Assembly: GCA_963760375.1 (NCBI GenBank)
Contig: CAVXCS010000007.1
Location: 124,001-188,000 of the forward strand
Source of the DNA: Pelagihabitans sp963760375
GTDB lineage: Bacteria; Bacteroidota; Bacteroidia; Flavobacteriales; Flavobacteriaceae
Direction of reading: 5' to 3'
Length of the DNA: 64,000 nt
The position numbers and the translations under genes were made by a program. Below, one piece after another: positions 27,599 through 37,865 of the stretch; position 1 is the stretch's first letter; each line of letters opens with the position of its first letter. The notes below the pieces were generated by a model. The model did not search any database. It worked only from the letters and a program-made list of their open reading frames with translations, and was not told the DNA's origin.

Positions 27599-30500
27599 TT
27601 AATGTTTTTGGATGAATAATTTTGTGTTCACTTCGTCGAAGGCCACCGCCATGCCTTCCTCTATTTGTTCCTCCAAATCGAGCTCGGCGGTTAAGGTTTC
27701 GGTCATGATGTACTTCAAATTGCTCTCAACGGCTTTTTCGACCAACCCATCCTTTTGGATTTTAATATCTATCTTATCGGTCACCTCAAAGCCGGAATCC
27801 TTGCGCATATTTTGAATGCGGTTCACCAATTCCCTGGCGATTCCTTCCTTTTTCAAATCATCTGTCATGGTCACGTCCAAGGCCACCGTAAGTGCTCCCG
27901 AACTGGCTACCAGCCAACCTTCAATGTCCTGGGAAGAAATCTCTACCTCCTTCAACTGTAAAATAATGGTTTTATTTTCAATTACAATGGATATTTCGCC
28001 ATTTTGCTCAATTTCTTGGATATCCGCTTGGCCAAACTGCCCCACGGCCTGCGCAATTTGTTTCATCTGTTTGCCATAAACAGGCCCCAAGATTTTAAAA
28101 TTTGGTTTGATATGCTTGACCAAGATGCCAGAGGCATCGTCCAACAACTCGATTTCCTTCACGTTGACTTCCGATTTGATCAAATCGGCCACTGCCTCTA
28201 TTTCCTGGCGTTGATGTTGGTTCAACACTGGAATCATGATTTTCTGCAAAGGCTGCCTCACCTTTATTTTTTCCTTTTGCCGGATTGACAAAACCAGGGA
28301 CGAAATCTGTTGTGCCTTTTGCATCTTGCTTTCCAGGGCAGCATCGACTATCGTGGCATCGTATTTCGGAAAATCGGACAAATGAACACTGTCAAAGTTA
28401 TCGGTATGGGTTGCGGCCGTTAAATCCTTATAAAGCCGGTCCATAAAAAATGGGGCCACGGGAGCCGATAATTTTGCCACGGTCAACAGACAGGTGTACA
28501 AGGTCTGGTAGGCCGATATTTTATCTTTTTGGTAGTCGCCCTTCCAGAATCGCCTCCTGCACAAACGTACGTACCAATTGCTCAGGTTTTCCTGCACATA
28601 TTCGGAAATGGCACGGGTGGCTTTGGTGGGCTCATAGTCGGCATAGGCCTCATCCACCGTTTTGATCAGCGTGTGCAGCTCAGACAAGATCCATCGGTCG
28701 ATTTCGGGGCGTTCCCGCAAGGGAATTTCGGTTTCGGAATAATCGAACCCATCAATGTTGGCATATAGGGCAAAGAATGAATAGGTGTTGTAGAGGGTGC
28801 CGAAAAATTTGCGTTTCACCTCCACGATACCGTCGATATCGAACTTGAGGTTGTCCCATGGGTTGGCATTGCTGATCATGTACCAACGCGTGGCGTCCGC
28901 TCCGTGCTCGTCCATGGTCTCGAACGGATCGGCCGCATTGCCCAAGCGCTTCGACATTTTTTTCCCTTCCTTGTCAAGAACCAGGCCGTTCGAAACCACG
29001 TTCTTATAGGCAATGGAATCGAAGACCATGGTGGCGATCGCGTGAAGGGTGTAGAACCATCCCCGGGTTTGATCAACCCCTTCGGCGATAAAATCGGCTG
29101 GGAAGGTGATGTTCTTGTCTATAAAATCCTTGTTTTCGAAAGGATAGTGCCATTGGGCATAGGGCATGGCCCCACTATCGAACCACACATCGATCAGGTC
29201 GCTTTCGCGCTTCATGGCCTTGCCCGATGGGGAAACCAAAACGATCTGATCGACAATATTCTTATGGAGGTCTATGGTATCGTAATTCTCTTCCGACAGG
29301 TCTCCCACCACAAAATCCCCAAAAATATCATGGGGCATAAGGCCCGCTTTCACCGCCTTGGCCATTTCCGCCTTCAGTTCGGCCACAGACCCAATGATCA
29401 TCTCTTCCTGACCATCCTCCGTGCGCCAAATGGGCAGGGGTATGCCCCAATACCGTGATCTTGATAGGTTCCAGTCGTTGGCATTCGCCAACCAATTGCC
29501 GAAGCGCCCTTCACCCGTTGATTTTGGTTTCCAGTTGATCTGTTGATTGAGTTCGAACATCCGGTCTTTCACATCGGTGATCTTGATGAACCAGGAATCG
29601 AGAGGATAATATAAGATCGGCTTGTCGGTTCTCCAGCAGTTGGGATAGGTATGCAGGTATTTTTCTACCTTAAAAGCCTTGTTCTCTTCTTTGAGCTTAA
29701 TGGCTAATTCAACGTCTACCGATTTATCCGGGGCGGTACCGTCGTCATAGTATTCGTTTTTGACATATTTACCCCCCAATTCGTCCATCTCAGGACGAAA
29801 TTTTCCCTGAAGGTCTACCAAGGGCACCGGATTATCGTTCTCGTCCAACACCAACATCGGGGGCACTTCAGGTTGGGCCAATTTGGCCACCTGGGCATCA
29901 TCTGCCCCAAAGGTGGGCGCGGTATGCACGATTCCAGTTCCGTCTTCAGTGGTCACAAAATCGCCGCCGATCACCCGAAACGCATTTTCGGGATGTTGGT
30001 AGGGCAAAGCATATTTGAGCAATTGCTCATAGCGGATGCCGATCAGGTCCTTGCCCTTACAACTGGCCACTTGGCGATAGGGGATTTTTTTGTCTTCTGC
30101 CTTGAAGTTTGAAAAATCAACATCCTGTTCCGCAGCAAAGAACCGGCCCCCAAATTGGGCGCCGACCAAGTTTTTGGCCAAAATCAGGTGGCAGGGCTCA
30201 AAGGTGTATTGGTTGAAGGTTCTCACCACCACATAGTCGATTTTGGGGCCCACTGTCAAAGCGGTGTTGGAGGGCAATGTCCAGGGCGTTGTGGTCCATG
30301 CCAAAAAAAAGAGATCGTTTTCAAAAGGCTTTAAAAAACTGGGGAGCGTTTCCTTTTTGGCCTTGAACTGGGCCACTACCGTGGTATCGGTTACTTCTTG
30401 ATAGGTACCCGGCTGGTTGAGCTCGTGGGAACTCAATCCCGTGCCCGCCTTGGGCGAATAGGGCTGAATGGTGTAGCCCTTATAAATAAGGCCTTTGTCG

Positions 30501-31000
30501 TAAATCTGTTTCAACAGCCACCAGACCGACTCCATGTACTTTGATTTGTAAGTGATGTAGGGATCGTCCATATCCACCCAGTAGCCGATCTGCAGGGTCA
30601 TCCTGTTCCAAACGTCGGTATAGCGCATCACTGCTTCCTTGCATGCGGCATTGTAATCCTCCACCGAAATTTTGTTGCCGATGTCTTCCTTGGTGATTCC
30701 CAGTTCCTTTTCAACGCCAAGTTCTATGGGCAGGCCATGGGTATCCCAGCCGGCCTTGCGCTTCACCTGGTAACCTTTCATGGTCTTATATCGTGGGAAG
30801 ATGTCCTTTATGGTCCTTGCCATCACATGATGGATACCCGGCATGCCGTTCGCGGAGGGAGGCCCTTCATAAAATACATAGGGCGGTTTGCCTTCCCTGC
30901 TGGAAACGCTTTTCTCAAAAATTTGATGGTGGTTCCAATAATCCAGTATTTCCCCTGCGACTTTCGGAAGATCCAATCCTTTGTATTCAGCGAATTTCAT
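27599..31000 (-). CDS. ileS: isoleucine-tRNA ligase
   Basis: 1133 residues from the ATG at 31000 (MKFAEYKGLDLPKVAGEILD); 23 more upstream codons are open but have no family likeness. Class I synthetase: HIGH-type motif HHVM at 57-60 (GMPGIHHVMART), the editing CP1 domain (TTPWTLPSNTAL; DDGTAP), and KMSKRLGN near the middle of the catalytic core, then the anticodon-binding helical domain. Length and the long C-terminus fit the eukaryote-like clade that gives resistance to mupirocin in some bacteria; the clade is an inference from size. First gene of the ileS-dksA-lspA run. Confidence 0.97.
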   Translation of the reverse strand: MKFAEYKGLDLPKVAGEILDYWNHHQIFEKSVSSREGKPPYVFYEGPPSANGMPGIHHVMARTIKDIFPRYKTMKGYQVKRKAGWDTHGLPIELGVEKELGITKEDIGNKISVEDYNAACKEAVMRYTDVWNRMTLQIGYWVDMDDPYITYKSKYMESVWWLLKQIYDKGLIYKGYTIQPYSPKAGTGLSSHELNQPGTYQEVTDTTVVAQFKAKKETLPSFLKPFENDLFFLAWTTTPWTLPSNTALTVGPKIDYVVVRTFNQYTFEPCHLILAKNLVGAQFGGRFFAAEQDVDFSNFKAEDKKIPYRQVASCKGKDLIGIRYEQLLKYALPYQHPENAFRVIGGDFVTTEDGTGIVHTAPTFGADDAQVAKLAQPEVPPMLVLDENDNPVPLVDLQGKFRPEMDELGGKYVKNEYYDDGTAPDKSVDVELAIKLKEENKAFKVEKYLHTYPNCWRTDKPILYYPLDSWFIKITDVKDRMFELNQQINWKPKSTGEGRFGNWLANANDWNLSRSRYWGIPLPIWRTEDGQEEMIIGSVAELKAEMAKAVKAGLMPHDIFGDFVVGDLSEENYDTIDLHKNIVDQIVLVSPSGKAMKRESDLIDVWFDSGAMPYAQWHYPFENKDFIDKNITFPADFIAEGVDQTRGWFYTLHAIATMVFDSIAYKNVVSNGLVLDKEGKKMSKRLGNAADPFETMDEHGADATRWYMISNANPWDNLKFDIDGIVEVKRKFFGTLYNTYSFFALYANIDGFDYSETEIPLRERPEIDRWILSELHTLIKTVDEAYADYEPTKATRAISEYVQENLSNWYVRLCRRRFWKGDYQKDKISAYQTLYTCLLTVAKLSAPVAPFFMDRLYKDLTAATHTDNFDSVHLSDFPKYDATIVDAALESKMQKAQQISSLVLSIRQKEKIKVRQPLQKIMIPVLNQHQRQEIEAVADLIKSEVNVKEIELLDDASGILVKHIKPNFKILGPVYGKQMKQIAQAVGQFGQADIQEIEQNGEISIVIENKTIILQLKEVEISSQDIEGWLVASSGALTVALDVTMTDDLKKEGIARELVNRIQNMRKDSGFEVTDKIDIKIQKDGLVEKAVESNLKYIMTETLTAELDLEEQIEEGMAVAFDEVNTKLFIQKH

Positions 31001-31166
31001 ACGAATTGCTCTAGGTACTACAAATAAAGGCTGCAAAATTAATGATTTTTGGCCGAATTTACAGGACATGTACCGATTGAAATCGGTCGAAAAGTCGAAT
31101 TGCGGGCTTTAAGTGGAAAAAATGGCCCGCAGAACGGCACTATCCATCACCATCAAGAATTCCCGC

Positions 31167-33572
31167 TTAAAATCGCACCCCCAATCCCAACACCAGATTG
31201 ATGCCGGGGGCAACGATGCCGGAGGAATAGGAACGGTACCTTTGGTCGGTAATGTTTTCGAGCATTGCGGTCGCCTTAAAGGCATTTGTAATTTGGTACT
31301 GCGAGCGAAAATTAAGGGTATACCATGATGGGGAATAAGGGTTGCCGTTCGCATCGACCGCATAGATATACTCCTTGCTCCGTTCCGAAGGGGCAAGATT
31401 CTCGTAGGCGATTTCCCCATTGAAGTTCAGGAAAAGATCGGTCTTGATCTTCTGGTTGTTCCAGAGCAGGTGCAAATCACCAAAGGTCGGCGCCACATGG
31501 CGGCCCGGAGAATCGGTGCCATCATCTTCTTCTTCTATCCCATTTGTAAGTGTCAAATTGCCCGCGAGCGTCAGCCGATCGGTCAGAAACGCATCTATCC
31601 CGAATTCAAAACCGTACACATAGGCCTTGGCAGCGTTCTGAATGGCCTGTACCCTGCTCAACTCCCCATTGTATTCTATCTCCGAGGCACCATTGAATTG
31701 ATAATCCCTCCGCACCAGGGCATCTACCAGATACGTATAAAAGGTCGATCCTTTGAAAACTACCCTGTCCTGAAAATTCTTTTGGAGCCCCAGCTCAACG
31801 TTGTAGGCATATTCCGGTTCCAGATCGGGATTGGGCACCACGACCGCCCCGGGTTCTGAGTCGAAAATTTTGCCCACATCATCGATATTGGGAGATCGGA
31901 ATCCGGTTGAACCGTTCAGCGTCACCTGAAGATCGGCCTTTGGGAGCCAACTGAAGCCCAGGCTACCGGTCAATGCGCCATTGTTGAGGTCGGCATTGTC
32001 GAAGGGAAAGGGGTAAAAGGTCTTGTCGAAATCGGCATCGATCCAAACATGGCTGTAACGAAGCCCGGAGAGCAGGCTGAAATTCGGCTTGGCCTGATAT
32101 TCTCCACTGACATAACCGGCAAGGGTTTGCCAGAGAGAACCATTCGGATAACGGGAGGCCGCTGCCGATATGGTATTGCTGCCGATATTTTCTTGGCTAC
32201 CCGTAGAATGTACCCTATTGAAAACGTACTCGGTACCATAGTACAACCTGAGGTTGCCCATTTTCTTGTTTTCGAAATCGATGTTGCCAGAGAGTGCATC
32301 GACCTTTTCCATTGTCTTGAAGCGGATCGGTTCTCCGAAATTACGATCGGTTCTGCTCTCTTCAAAATGTTGGTATGCGGTGGTAATTTTCATTCCATCG
32401 TAAAAAAGTCCTTTGCCTTTTTTGTCGATCTGAAAATTGCCCAAGAACCATTTTTGTGGCCCATATTGCCATTCTGCAGATCGAAGACCGTCACCCCTTG
32501 GCCTTATCAAGCGATCGTAACGCGAATAATCGGAGGTCTCCGAATAATGGGTATTGAATTTGAAATACCAATTGCTGCTGGGTTTGTAGGAAATCTTCTG
32601 CATCAGGTTGATCTGATCGTAACCTGTGGGCAGTTGCCTCCCGGGCTCCGGGTTTGCCACCAGCAAGTCTTCCCCTGAGACCGTGGCCACGTAATTGTTT
32701 CTCAGATAGGAGTCTGGTCCGTGCCGGCCCATTTTAAGATCTCCAAAATTGTTGTAGGAGACATGCGTTAAAAAGGCCCAACGTTTACGTCCAAAATTAA
32801 GGTCGACATGCCCGGTGTTTTCCTGATTGGCCGAAGCAAAACGGTATGAAGCATTCCCGCTGACCTGGGTAGTGTCGCCCGCTGAAAATTCCGCATTTTT
32901 GGTGTAAAAATTCATGACCCCGCCCATGGCATCGCTGCCATAGATCACCGTTCCCGGTCCAAAAATAATCTCGGTCGATTGAACCGTGAAAGGATCGATG
33001 GAGATGACGTTCTGTAAGTTTCCTCCCCTGAAAATGGCATTGTTCATGCGAACCCCATCTACCGACATTAAAAGCCTATTGGTAGAGAACCCCCTGATCA
33101 TGGGGCTTCCCCCGCCGAGTTGGCTCTTCTGCACAAATACTTTACCGCTGTTCTGCAAGAGATCGGCCGAAGTTTGCGGATTGGAAAAGGCGATCTGCAG
33201 TGCACTGATTTTGGCGATTTTCTGGGGGATGTCTTTTTTTTGTTGCTCCCATTTCGACACCGACAGCACCACTTCTTCGAGCTGTTGCGGCCGAAGTTCG
33301 AGCGAAACCTTGCCCCCCTGTCTCAAAATTTGTGCCTTGTTGCTTCTGCGAAGTTGATAATTCAAATGCCGCAAATAGATTTTCTCGTTGCGATCGAAGT
33401 CGGAAATGTCGCAGTGGCCATCAAAATCGGTGATTACGGTCTTGGACCGGTCTTCGTTGAACAAGGCCACATTGGGAATGCCCGCTTGGTCGTCCGCATC
33501 CAAAACGGTAATTTCCTGGGCATGGAAGCCCAACGTGAAAAGAAGAAAGAAGACCCATAGTATCCGCTGCAT
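31167..33572 (-). CDS. TonB-dependent receptor of the heme/siderophore-receptor type
   Basis: About 801 residues. The start at 33572 gives a good signal peptide (MQRILWVFFLLFTLGFHAQE); starting at 33590 would overlap recO. A short carboxypeptidase-regulatory-like domain precedes the plug (SQLGGGSPMIRGFSTNRLLM, SVDGVRMNNAIFRGGNLQNV near residues 150-190), then a 22-strand barrel ending INLVLGLGVRF. The plug wording, including NNAIFRGG-LQNV, is close to hemin receptors of the HmuR/HemR type, so iron or heme uptake is the best guess. Its stop lies 166 bases from the ileS start; recO ends 2 bases upstream of it, so recO and this gene share a transcript. Confidence 0.87.
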   Translation of the reverse strand: MQRILWVFFLLFTLGFHAQEITVLDADDQAGIPNVALFNEDRSKTVITDFDGHCDISDFDRNEKIYLRHLNYQLRRSNKAQILRQGGKVSLELRPQQLEEVVLSVSKWEQQKKDIPQKIAKISALQIAFSNPQTSADLLQNSGKVFVQKSQLGGGSPMIRGFSTNRLLMSVDGVRMNNAIFRGGNLQNVISIDPFTVQSTEIIFGPGTVIYGSDAMGGVMNFYTKNAEFSAGDTTQVSGNASYRFASANQENTGHVDLNFGRKRWAFLTHVSYNNFGDLKMGRHGPDSYLRNNYVATVSGEDLLVANPEPGRQLPTGYDQINLMQKISYKPSSNWYFKFNTHYSETSDYSRYDRLIRPRGDGLRSAEWQYGPQKWFLGNFQIDKKGKGLFYDGMKITTAYQHFEESRTDRNFGEPIRFKTMEKVDALSGNIDFENKKMGNLRLYYGTEYVFNRVHSTGSQENIGSNTISAAASRYPNGSLWQTLAGYVSGEYQAKPNFSLLSGLRYSHVWIDADFDKTFYPFPFDNADLNNGALTGSLGFSWLPKADLQVTLNGSTGFRSPNIDDVGKIFDSEPGAVVVPNPDLEPEYAYNVELGLQKNFQDRVVFKGSTFYTYLVDALVRRDYQFNGASEIEYNGELSRVQAIQNAAKAYVYGFEFGIDAFLTDRLTLAGNLTLTNGIEEEDDGTDSPGRHVAPTFGDLHLLWNNQKIKTDLFLNFNGEIAYENLAPSERSKEYIYAVDANGNPYSPSWYTLNFRSQYQITNAFKATAMLENITDQRYRSYSSGIVAPGINLVLGLGVRF

Positions 33573-33573
33573 A

Positions 33574-34293
33574 TCAACTAAAAACTTCATTTAAAATCGT
33601 GAGGGATTTTGGTTTTCGAAAACCCTGCAAATGTAGTTCGAAATACAAGATCAAGGTTTTCAAAAGTGCTTGTCGGCTCTTCTTCGACATGCCTACGCTT
33701 CCTATCGCATCAAAATTTATGCCCAAAAACGTTTTAAAAAGTTTTAAATCCTCTCCGACCAAAAGGGGGTTCAGGGTCGGGGTTTCGACAAAGGCTCCTT
33801 CCGTTAGGTCAAAATAGTCGGCCGCCACGGAATTGGTGTCGGGATAGAATCCCAAATACTTGGTGAGTTCCAACAAAAAAAAGATATGGAAGTTGGCGAT
33901 ATCGTCATGGGTATCCATCCATTGCAGTGCCGCTTCCAAAAAATCGAACAAGCCTTGGTTGCGCTCTTCTTCCTGAATGCTGTTGCCCACCATTTCGGCC
34001 AAAAAAAGGGTCATCGCATTCTTGGCCATATCGGTATAAAGACTATGGTAAGGGTAGCAAACCTTGGCTTCCCGTAGCTGCTCCAAAGTGCCCTTATTGC
34101 GGTGCATGGCCACTACTTCCAACTGGGTAAAAGGCTGGAAATAGGCCGCTTTCAATTTCCCTTTTTTCGCAGCCAGAACACCCTTGAGCAAATATGATTT
34201 CAGGCCATCACTGGCCGTGAAGGCCCTAACGATCAAACTGGTATCGCCATATTTCAAAGCGGAAAGCACTATGGCCTTAGTGGTGACCTGCAT
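33574..34293 (-). CDS. recO: DNA repair protein RecO
   Basis: 239 residues from the ATG at 34293 (MQVTTKAIVLSALKYGDTSL); the frame runs to 34350 but the start used is the family's. N-terminal OB-fold (IVRAFTASDGLKSYLLKGVL), then a helical domain (SIQEEERNQGLFDFLEAALQ; LELTKYLGFYP). The zinc-finger cysteines found in some RecO proteins are absent, as is usual in Bacteroidota. RecO anneals single strands and helps load RecA with RecR. The TonB receptor gene follows with only 2 bases between stop and start, and the gdhA terminator isolates it from upstream transcription. Confidence 0.93.
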   Translation of the reverse strand: MQVTTKAIVLSALKYGDTSLIVRAFTASDGLKSYLLKGVLAAKKGKLKAAYFQPFTQLEVVAMHRNKGTLEQLREAKVCYPYHSLYTDMAKNAMTLFLAEMVGNSIQEEERNQGLFDFLEAALQWMDTHDDIANFHIFFLLELTKYLGFYPDTNSVAADYFDLTEGAFVETPTLNPLLVGEDLKLFKTFLGINFDAIGSVGMSKKSRQALLKTLILYFELHLQGFRKPKSLTILNEVFS

Positions 34294-34361
34294 CGGTTGG
34301 GTTTGGTTTTGGCGTAAAGATAGGGGTATTGCCCCCATCGAACCAAGCAAAGCAGGCGGCC

Positions 34362-34406
34362 AAAAAAAAACGGGAAGAAGGTTTGAAAATCAAACCTAAT
34401 TCCCGT
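34362..34406 (-). terminator. strong rho-independent terminator of gdhA
   Basis: Nested stem: outer ACGGGAA (34370-34376) with TTCCCGT (34400-34406), inner GGTTTGA (34380-34386) with TCAAACC (34390-34396). On the minus strand it runs into nine T. It lies 29 bases after the gdhA stop. Confidence 0.9.
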
Positions 34407-34434
34407 CATTATTCCTGATACAGGGGAGTCTTTA

Positions 34435-35778
34435 TCAAATCACCCCTTGCGCGAGCATGGCATCGGCCACTTTTACGAAGCCGGCAATATTGGCGCCTTT
34501 CACGTAGTTGCAATACCCGTCCTTTTCCTTCCCATATTCGATACACGAATCGTGGATGTCTTCCATGATGCCTTTCAAACGCTCATCGACTTCCTCGCGG
34601 GTCCAGCTGATGCGCAGCGAGTTCTGTGACATTTCGAGACCGGAAGTGGCCACACCACCTGCATTGGAGGCCTTGCCCGGTGCAAACAACAATTTCGCTT
34701 CATGGAAGGCGTGGATCGCTTCGGGGGTAGAGGGCATGTTTGCGCCTTCGGCCACACAGATGCATCCGTTTTTGATCAGCGTGGCGGCACTTTTGCCGTC
34801 AAGCTCGTTCTGGGTGGCACATGGCAGCGCCACATCACAATTGACTTCCCACGGCGTCTTGCCCTTGACGAACTTGGCCGAGGGATATTTTTTGGTATAG
34901 TCCGAAATACGGCCGCGCTTGTTGTTTTTTAAGTCCATGACAAAGGCCAGTTTCTTTTCATCGATACCATCCTTATCATAGATATAGCCTCCCGAATCGG
35001 AAAGGGTCACCACCTTACCGCCCAAATGCAACACTTTCTCGGCGGCGTATTGCGCTACGTTCCCAGAACCCGAGATAACCACGATCTTGCCCTTGATGTC
35101 TTCTTTTTTGGTCTTCAGCATGCTCTGTGCAAAATACACGGTACCATAGCCCGTGGCCTCGGGACGGATTTTTGATCCACCCCAGGAAAGTCCCTTTCCT
35201 GTAAGCACTCCGGTAAATTCGTTCCTGATCTTTTTGTACATGCCGAACAAAAACCCGATTTCTCTGGCACCTACGCCGATATCGCCCGCAGGCACGTCGG
35301 TATTGGGACCTATATGACGGCATAGTTCGGTCATGAAAGCATGGCAAAAACGCATCACTTCATCATCCGATTTACCTTTGGGGTCAAAATCGGACCCGCC
35401 TTTCCCACCGCCCATGGGCAGGGTGGTCAGGCTATTCTTGAATACCTGTTCAAAAGCAAGGAACTTCAAAATACTAGCATTCACGGAAGGATGGAAACGC
35501 AATCCACCTTTATAGGGCCCAATGGCAGAATTCATTTGGATCCGATAGCCCCGATTTACATGGATTTCGCCTTTGTCATCGACCCATGAAATCCTGAACG
35601 AAATAAGCCTTTCCGGCTCTACCATTCTTAAAAGGATGTTCTTACCGCTATATATTTTGTGTTTCACGATATACGGGATAACCGTTTCGGCGACTTCCTG
35701 TACAGCCTGGATAAATTCGGGTTCGTGGCCATTTCTGACCCGCACCTCGTCCATAAATACTTTGATTTTTGCTTCCAT
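34435..35778 (-). CDS. gdhA: NADP-type glutamate dehydrogenase
   Basis: 447 residues, the size of hexameric bacterial glutamate dehydrogenases. Substrate-binding lysines in GPYKGGLRFHP (Lys90) and the catalytic Lys126 in PMGGGKGGSDFDPKGKS; the Rossmann domain begins near GKIVVISGSGNVAQYAAEKV. The sequence TDVPAGDIGVGAREIGFLFG is typical of the NADP-dependent biosynthetic type, which makes glutamate from 2-oxoglutarate and ammonia. Single-gene unit with its own terminator. The upstream region is AT-rich. Confidence 0.95.
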   Translation of the reverse strand: MEAKIKVFMDEVRVRNGHEPEFIQAVQEVAETVIPYIVKHKIYSGKNILLRMVEPERLISFRISWVDDKGEIHVNRGYRIQMNSAIGPYKGGLRFHPSVNASILKFLAFEQVFKNSLTTLPMGGGKGGSDFDPKGKSDDEVMRFCHAFMTELCRHIGPNTDVPAGDIGVGAREIGFLFGMYKKIRNEFTGVLTGKGLSWGGSKIRPEATGYGTVYFAQSMLKTKKEDIKGKIVVISGSGNVAQYAAEKVLHLGGKVVTLSDSGGYIYDKDGIDEKKLAFVMDLKNNKRGRISDYTKKYPSAKFVKGKTPWEVNCDVALPCATQNELDGKSAATLIKNGCICVAEGANMPSTPEAIHAFHEAKLLFAPGKASNAGGVATSGLEMSQNSLRISWTREEVDERLKGIMEDIHDSCIEYGKEKDGYCNYVKGANIAGFVKVADAMLAQGVI

Positions 35779-35883
35779 AAAATGCTTCGGAATAAGTTGT
35801 TTTTTATTAAAATATTAATTTAACGGCAAAAATATATTATTCTAACAATTTTTACCCTCTTTTTTTTACTATTTGATAATTAT

Positions 35884-37038
35884 CTAGCCAATGGCCTGTT
35901 CCAAATCGGCAATCAGGTCATCGGCATCCTCGATACCCACGCTCAAACGGATCAGCGAATCGACGACCCCACTCTTTTCCCGCTCTTCTTTCGGGATGCT
36001 GGCGTGCGTCATGCTGGCCGGGTGGCCGGCCAAACTTTCGACCCCGCCCAAAGATTCGGCCAAAGTAAACAACTGCAAACGCTCCACGATCTTGATCGCG
36101 GCCTTGAAGTCGCTCCCTTTTGGCACAAAAGAAATCATGCCCCCAAAATCGGCCATTTGGCTTTTTGCGATCTGATGATTGGGATGGTCCTCAAAACCGG
36201 GCCAATATACCTTCTCGATCTTGGGGTGCTTTGCCAAATATTGTGCCACGGCCCTCCCGTTCTCGCAATGGCGCTGCATGCGCACGTGCAGTGTTTTGAT
36301 ACCGCGGAGCACCAAAAAACTGTCCATCGGGCCACAGACCGCCCCACTGGCATTCTGTATAAAATAAAGCTGTTCGGCCAAGGTCTTGTCGTTCACCACA
36401 AGGGCACCCACCACCACGTCGCTGTGGCCTCCCAGATATTTGGTGGCTGAGTGCATTACGATATCGGCACCCATTTCCAAGGGGCGTTGCAGGTACGGGG
36501 TTGCGAAGGTATTGTCGACCGCAAGCAAAATGCCGTGTTTTTTGGCCAGTTTGGATACTGCCTTGATATCGATCACGTTCATCATCGGGTTGGTCGGCGT
36601 CTCCACCCAGATCAATTTGGTCTTTTTATTGACATATTCGGCAATTTTATCGGCATTTTGCATGCCGATGAAGTGAAAGGCAATGCCGAATTTTTCAAAA
36701 ATCTTTTTGAACAATCGATAGCTGCCGCCATACAGGTCGTTGGTGGAAATCACCTCATCCCCTGGCTTCAACAGTTTAACAACGGCATCGATCGCAGCGA
36801 GACCGCTGGCAAAAGCAAGCCCATAAGTGCCGCTCTCGATACTCGCCAAGCTCTGTTCAAGGGCGGTACGGGTAGGGTTGGCACTTCTCGAATATTCATA
36901 GCCCTGGTGCCCGCCCGGGGTGCTCTGGGCATAGGTGGAGGTCTGGTAAATCGGGGGCATGACCGCACCGTATGCCTTGTCGGGCTGTTGGCCCCCATGA
37001 ATGGTTTTGCTATTGAATTTTAACTTTTTTTCGTCCAT
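35884..37038 (-). CDS. PLP-dependent cystathionine gamma-synthase/lyase family enzyme
   Basis: 384 residues of the Cys/Met metabolism PLP family. Visible: substrate loop YEYSRSANPTR (48-58), AFASGLAAIDAV, ETPTNPMMNVIDI, AVDNTFATPYLQ and the PLP lysine Lys200 in HSATKYLGGHSDVV; the C-terminal SLGGVESLAGHPASMTHAS is normal. Members act as cystathionine gamma-synthase or gamma-lyase, linking cysteine and methionine; the two cannot be told apart safely from sequence alone. Flavobacterial genomes usually call this one gamma-synthase. No neighbours of the methionine pathway. Transcribed alone. Confidence 0.92.
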   Translation of the reverse strand: MDEKKLKFNSKTIHGGQQPDKAYGAVMPPIYQTSTYAQSTPGGHQGYEYSRSANPTRTALEQSLASIESGTYGLAFASGLAAIDAVVKLLKPGDEVISTNDLYGGSYRLFKKIFEKFGIAFHFIGMQNADKIAEYVNKKTKLIWVETPTNPMMNVIDIKAVSKLAKKHGILLAVDNTFATPYLQRPLEMGADIVMHSATKYLGGHSDVVVGALVVNDKTLAEQLYFIQNASGAVCGPMDSFLVLRGIKTLHVRMQRHCENGRAVAQYLAKHPKIEKVYWPGFEDHPNHQIAKSQMADFGGMISFVPKGSDFKAAIKIVERLQLFTLAESLGGVESLAGHPASMTHASIPKEEREKSGVVDSLIRLSVGIEDADDLIADLEQAIG

Positions 37039-37119
37039 GACTGCTATTTGTTCCTACAAATGTATCGTTATCTTTGATGGCATCCAATGCTTGACCATTT
37101 TTACCGCAAACCGAAGTTT

Positions 37120-37863
37120 ATGAAGTCCCCGATACGCCATTTATTACTCATATTGCTATTGCTCGGTTGTCAAAAGGAAGTCAAACTTACGTTCGATACG
37201 GTGGTTTTCGAGGAAACTCCTTGTACCGATTGTCCCGATGTGCTGATCGACCTGCCCCATGCCCTAGATCAGTCCAAGTTGGCCAAGACCATCAATACCG
37301 CCCTCACGGAGGAAGTCATTTCGCTGCTGCTTTTTGATGAAGGCGAGGCATCCGTAACCTCTATTCCCGAGGCCATCGATTCTTTTAAAGAGGGGTATCT
37401 CGACCTCAAAGGCTTGTTCGCTGAAGAAGCTACCCAATGGGAGGCAAGGATCAATGGCGAAGTGCTTTATGAGGACACCAACCATTTGACCATTCAGCTC
37501 ACTTCATACCTCTTCACCGGAGGTGCCCATGGTTATACCGCACAGCGTTTTCTGAATTTCGATAAAAAAAAGGGCGCCGAATTGGAAAACCGGCAACTCT
37601 TCAAGGATGGGGACAGCTTCCAAAAATTCGCGGAACGCAAGTTCCGGGAGCAGGAAAATATTCCCTTCGGCCAGCCGATCAACCAAACCGGACTCATGTT
37701 CGAACAGGATACCTTCTACCTTCCAGAAAATATCGGCTTTACCAAAGACGGACTCCAACTGCTATACAACCCCTATGAAGTGGGATCTTATGCCGATGGC
37801 CCCATCGTGTTGACCCTCCCCTATCAAGAGGTAGGCCCATTTCTGTCGGCCCAACTGCAATAG
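37120..37863 (+). CDS. DUF3298/DUF4163 (RsiV-like) lipoprotein
   Basis: 247 residues. The start at 37120 gives a lipoprotein signal MKSPIRHLLLILLLLGC. An N-terminal DUF4163-like part is followed by DUF3298, with SYLFTGGAHGYTAQRFLNFD and IGFTKDGLQLLYNPYEVGSY as family marks. The same pair forms the lysozyme-sensing part of the anti-sigma factor RsiV in Bacillus, but here there is no cytoplasmic domain, only a lipid anchor, so a binding role in the periplasm or on the surface is more likely. Convergent with the DinB gene, 2 bases between stops. Confidence 0.83.
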   Translation: MKSPIRHLLLILLLLGCQKEVKLTFDTVVFEETPCTDCPDVLIDLPHALDQSKLAKTINTALTEEVISLLLFDEGEASVTSIPEAIDSFKEGYLDLKGLFAEEATQWEARINGEVLYEDTNHLTIQLTSYLFTGGAHGYTAQRFLNFDKKKGAELENRQLFKDGDSFQKFAERKFREQENIPFGQPINQTGLMFEQDTFYLPENIGFTKDGLQLLYNPYEVGSYADGPIVLTLPYQEVGPFLSAQLQ

Positions 37864-37865
37864 CC

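Noticed and set aside
32049..32678. 209-codon frame opposite the heme-receptor-like gene
   Set aside because: Shadow of a real barrel gene, no supporting motif.
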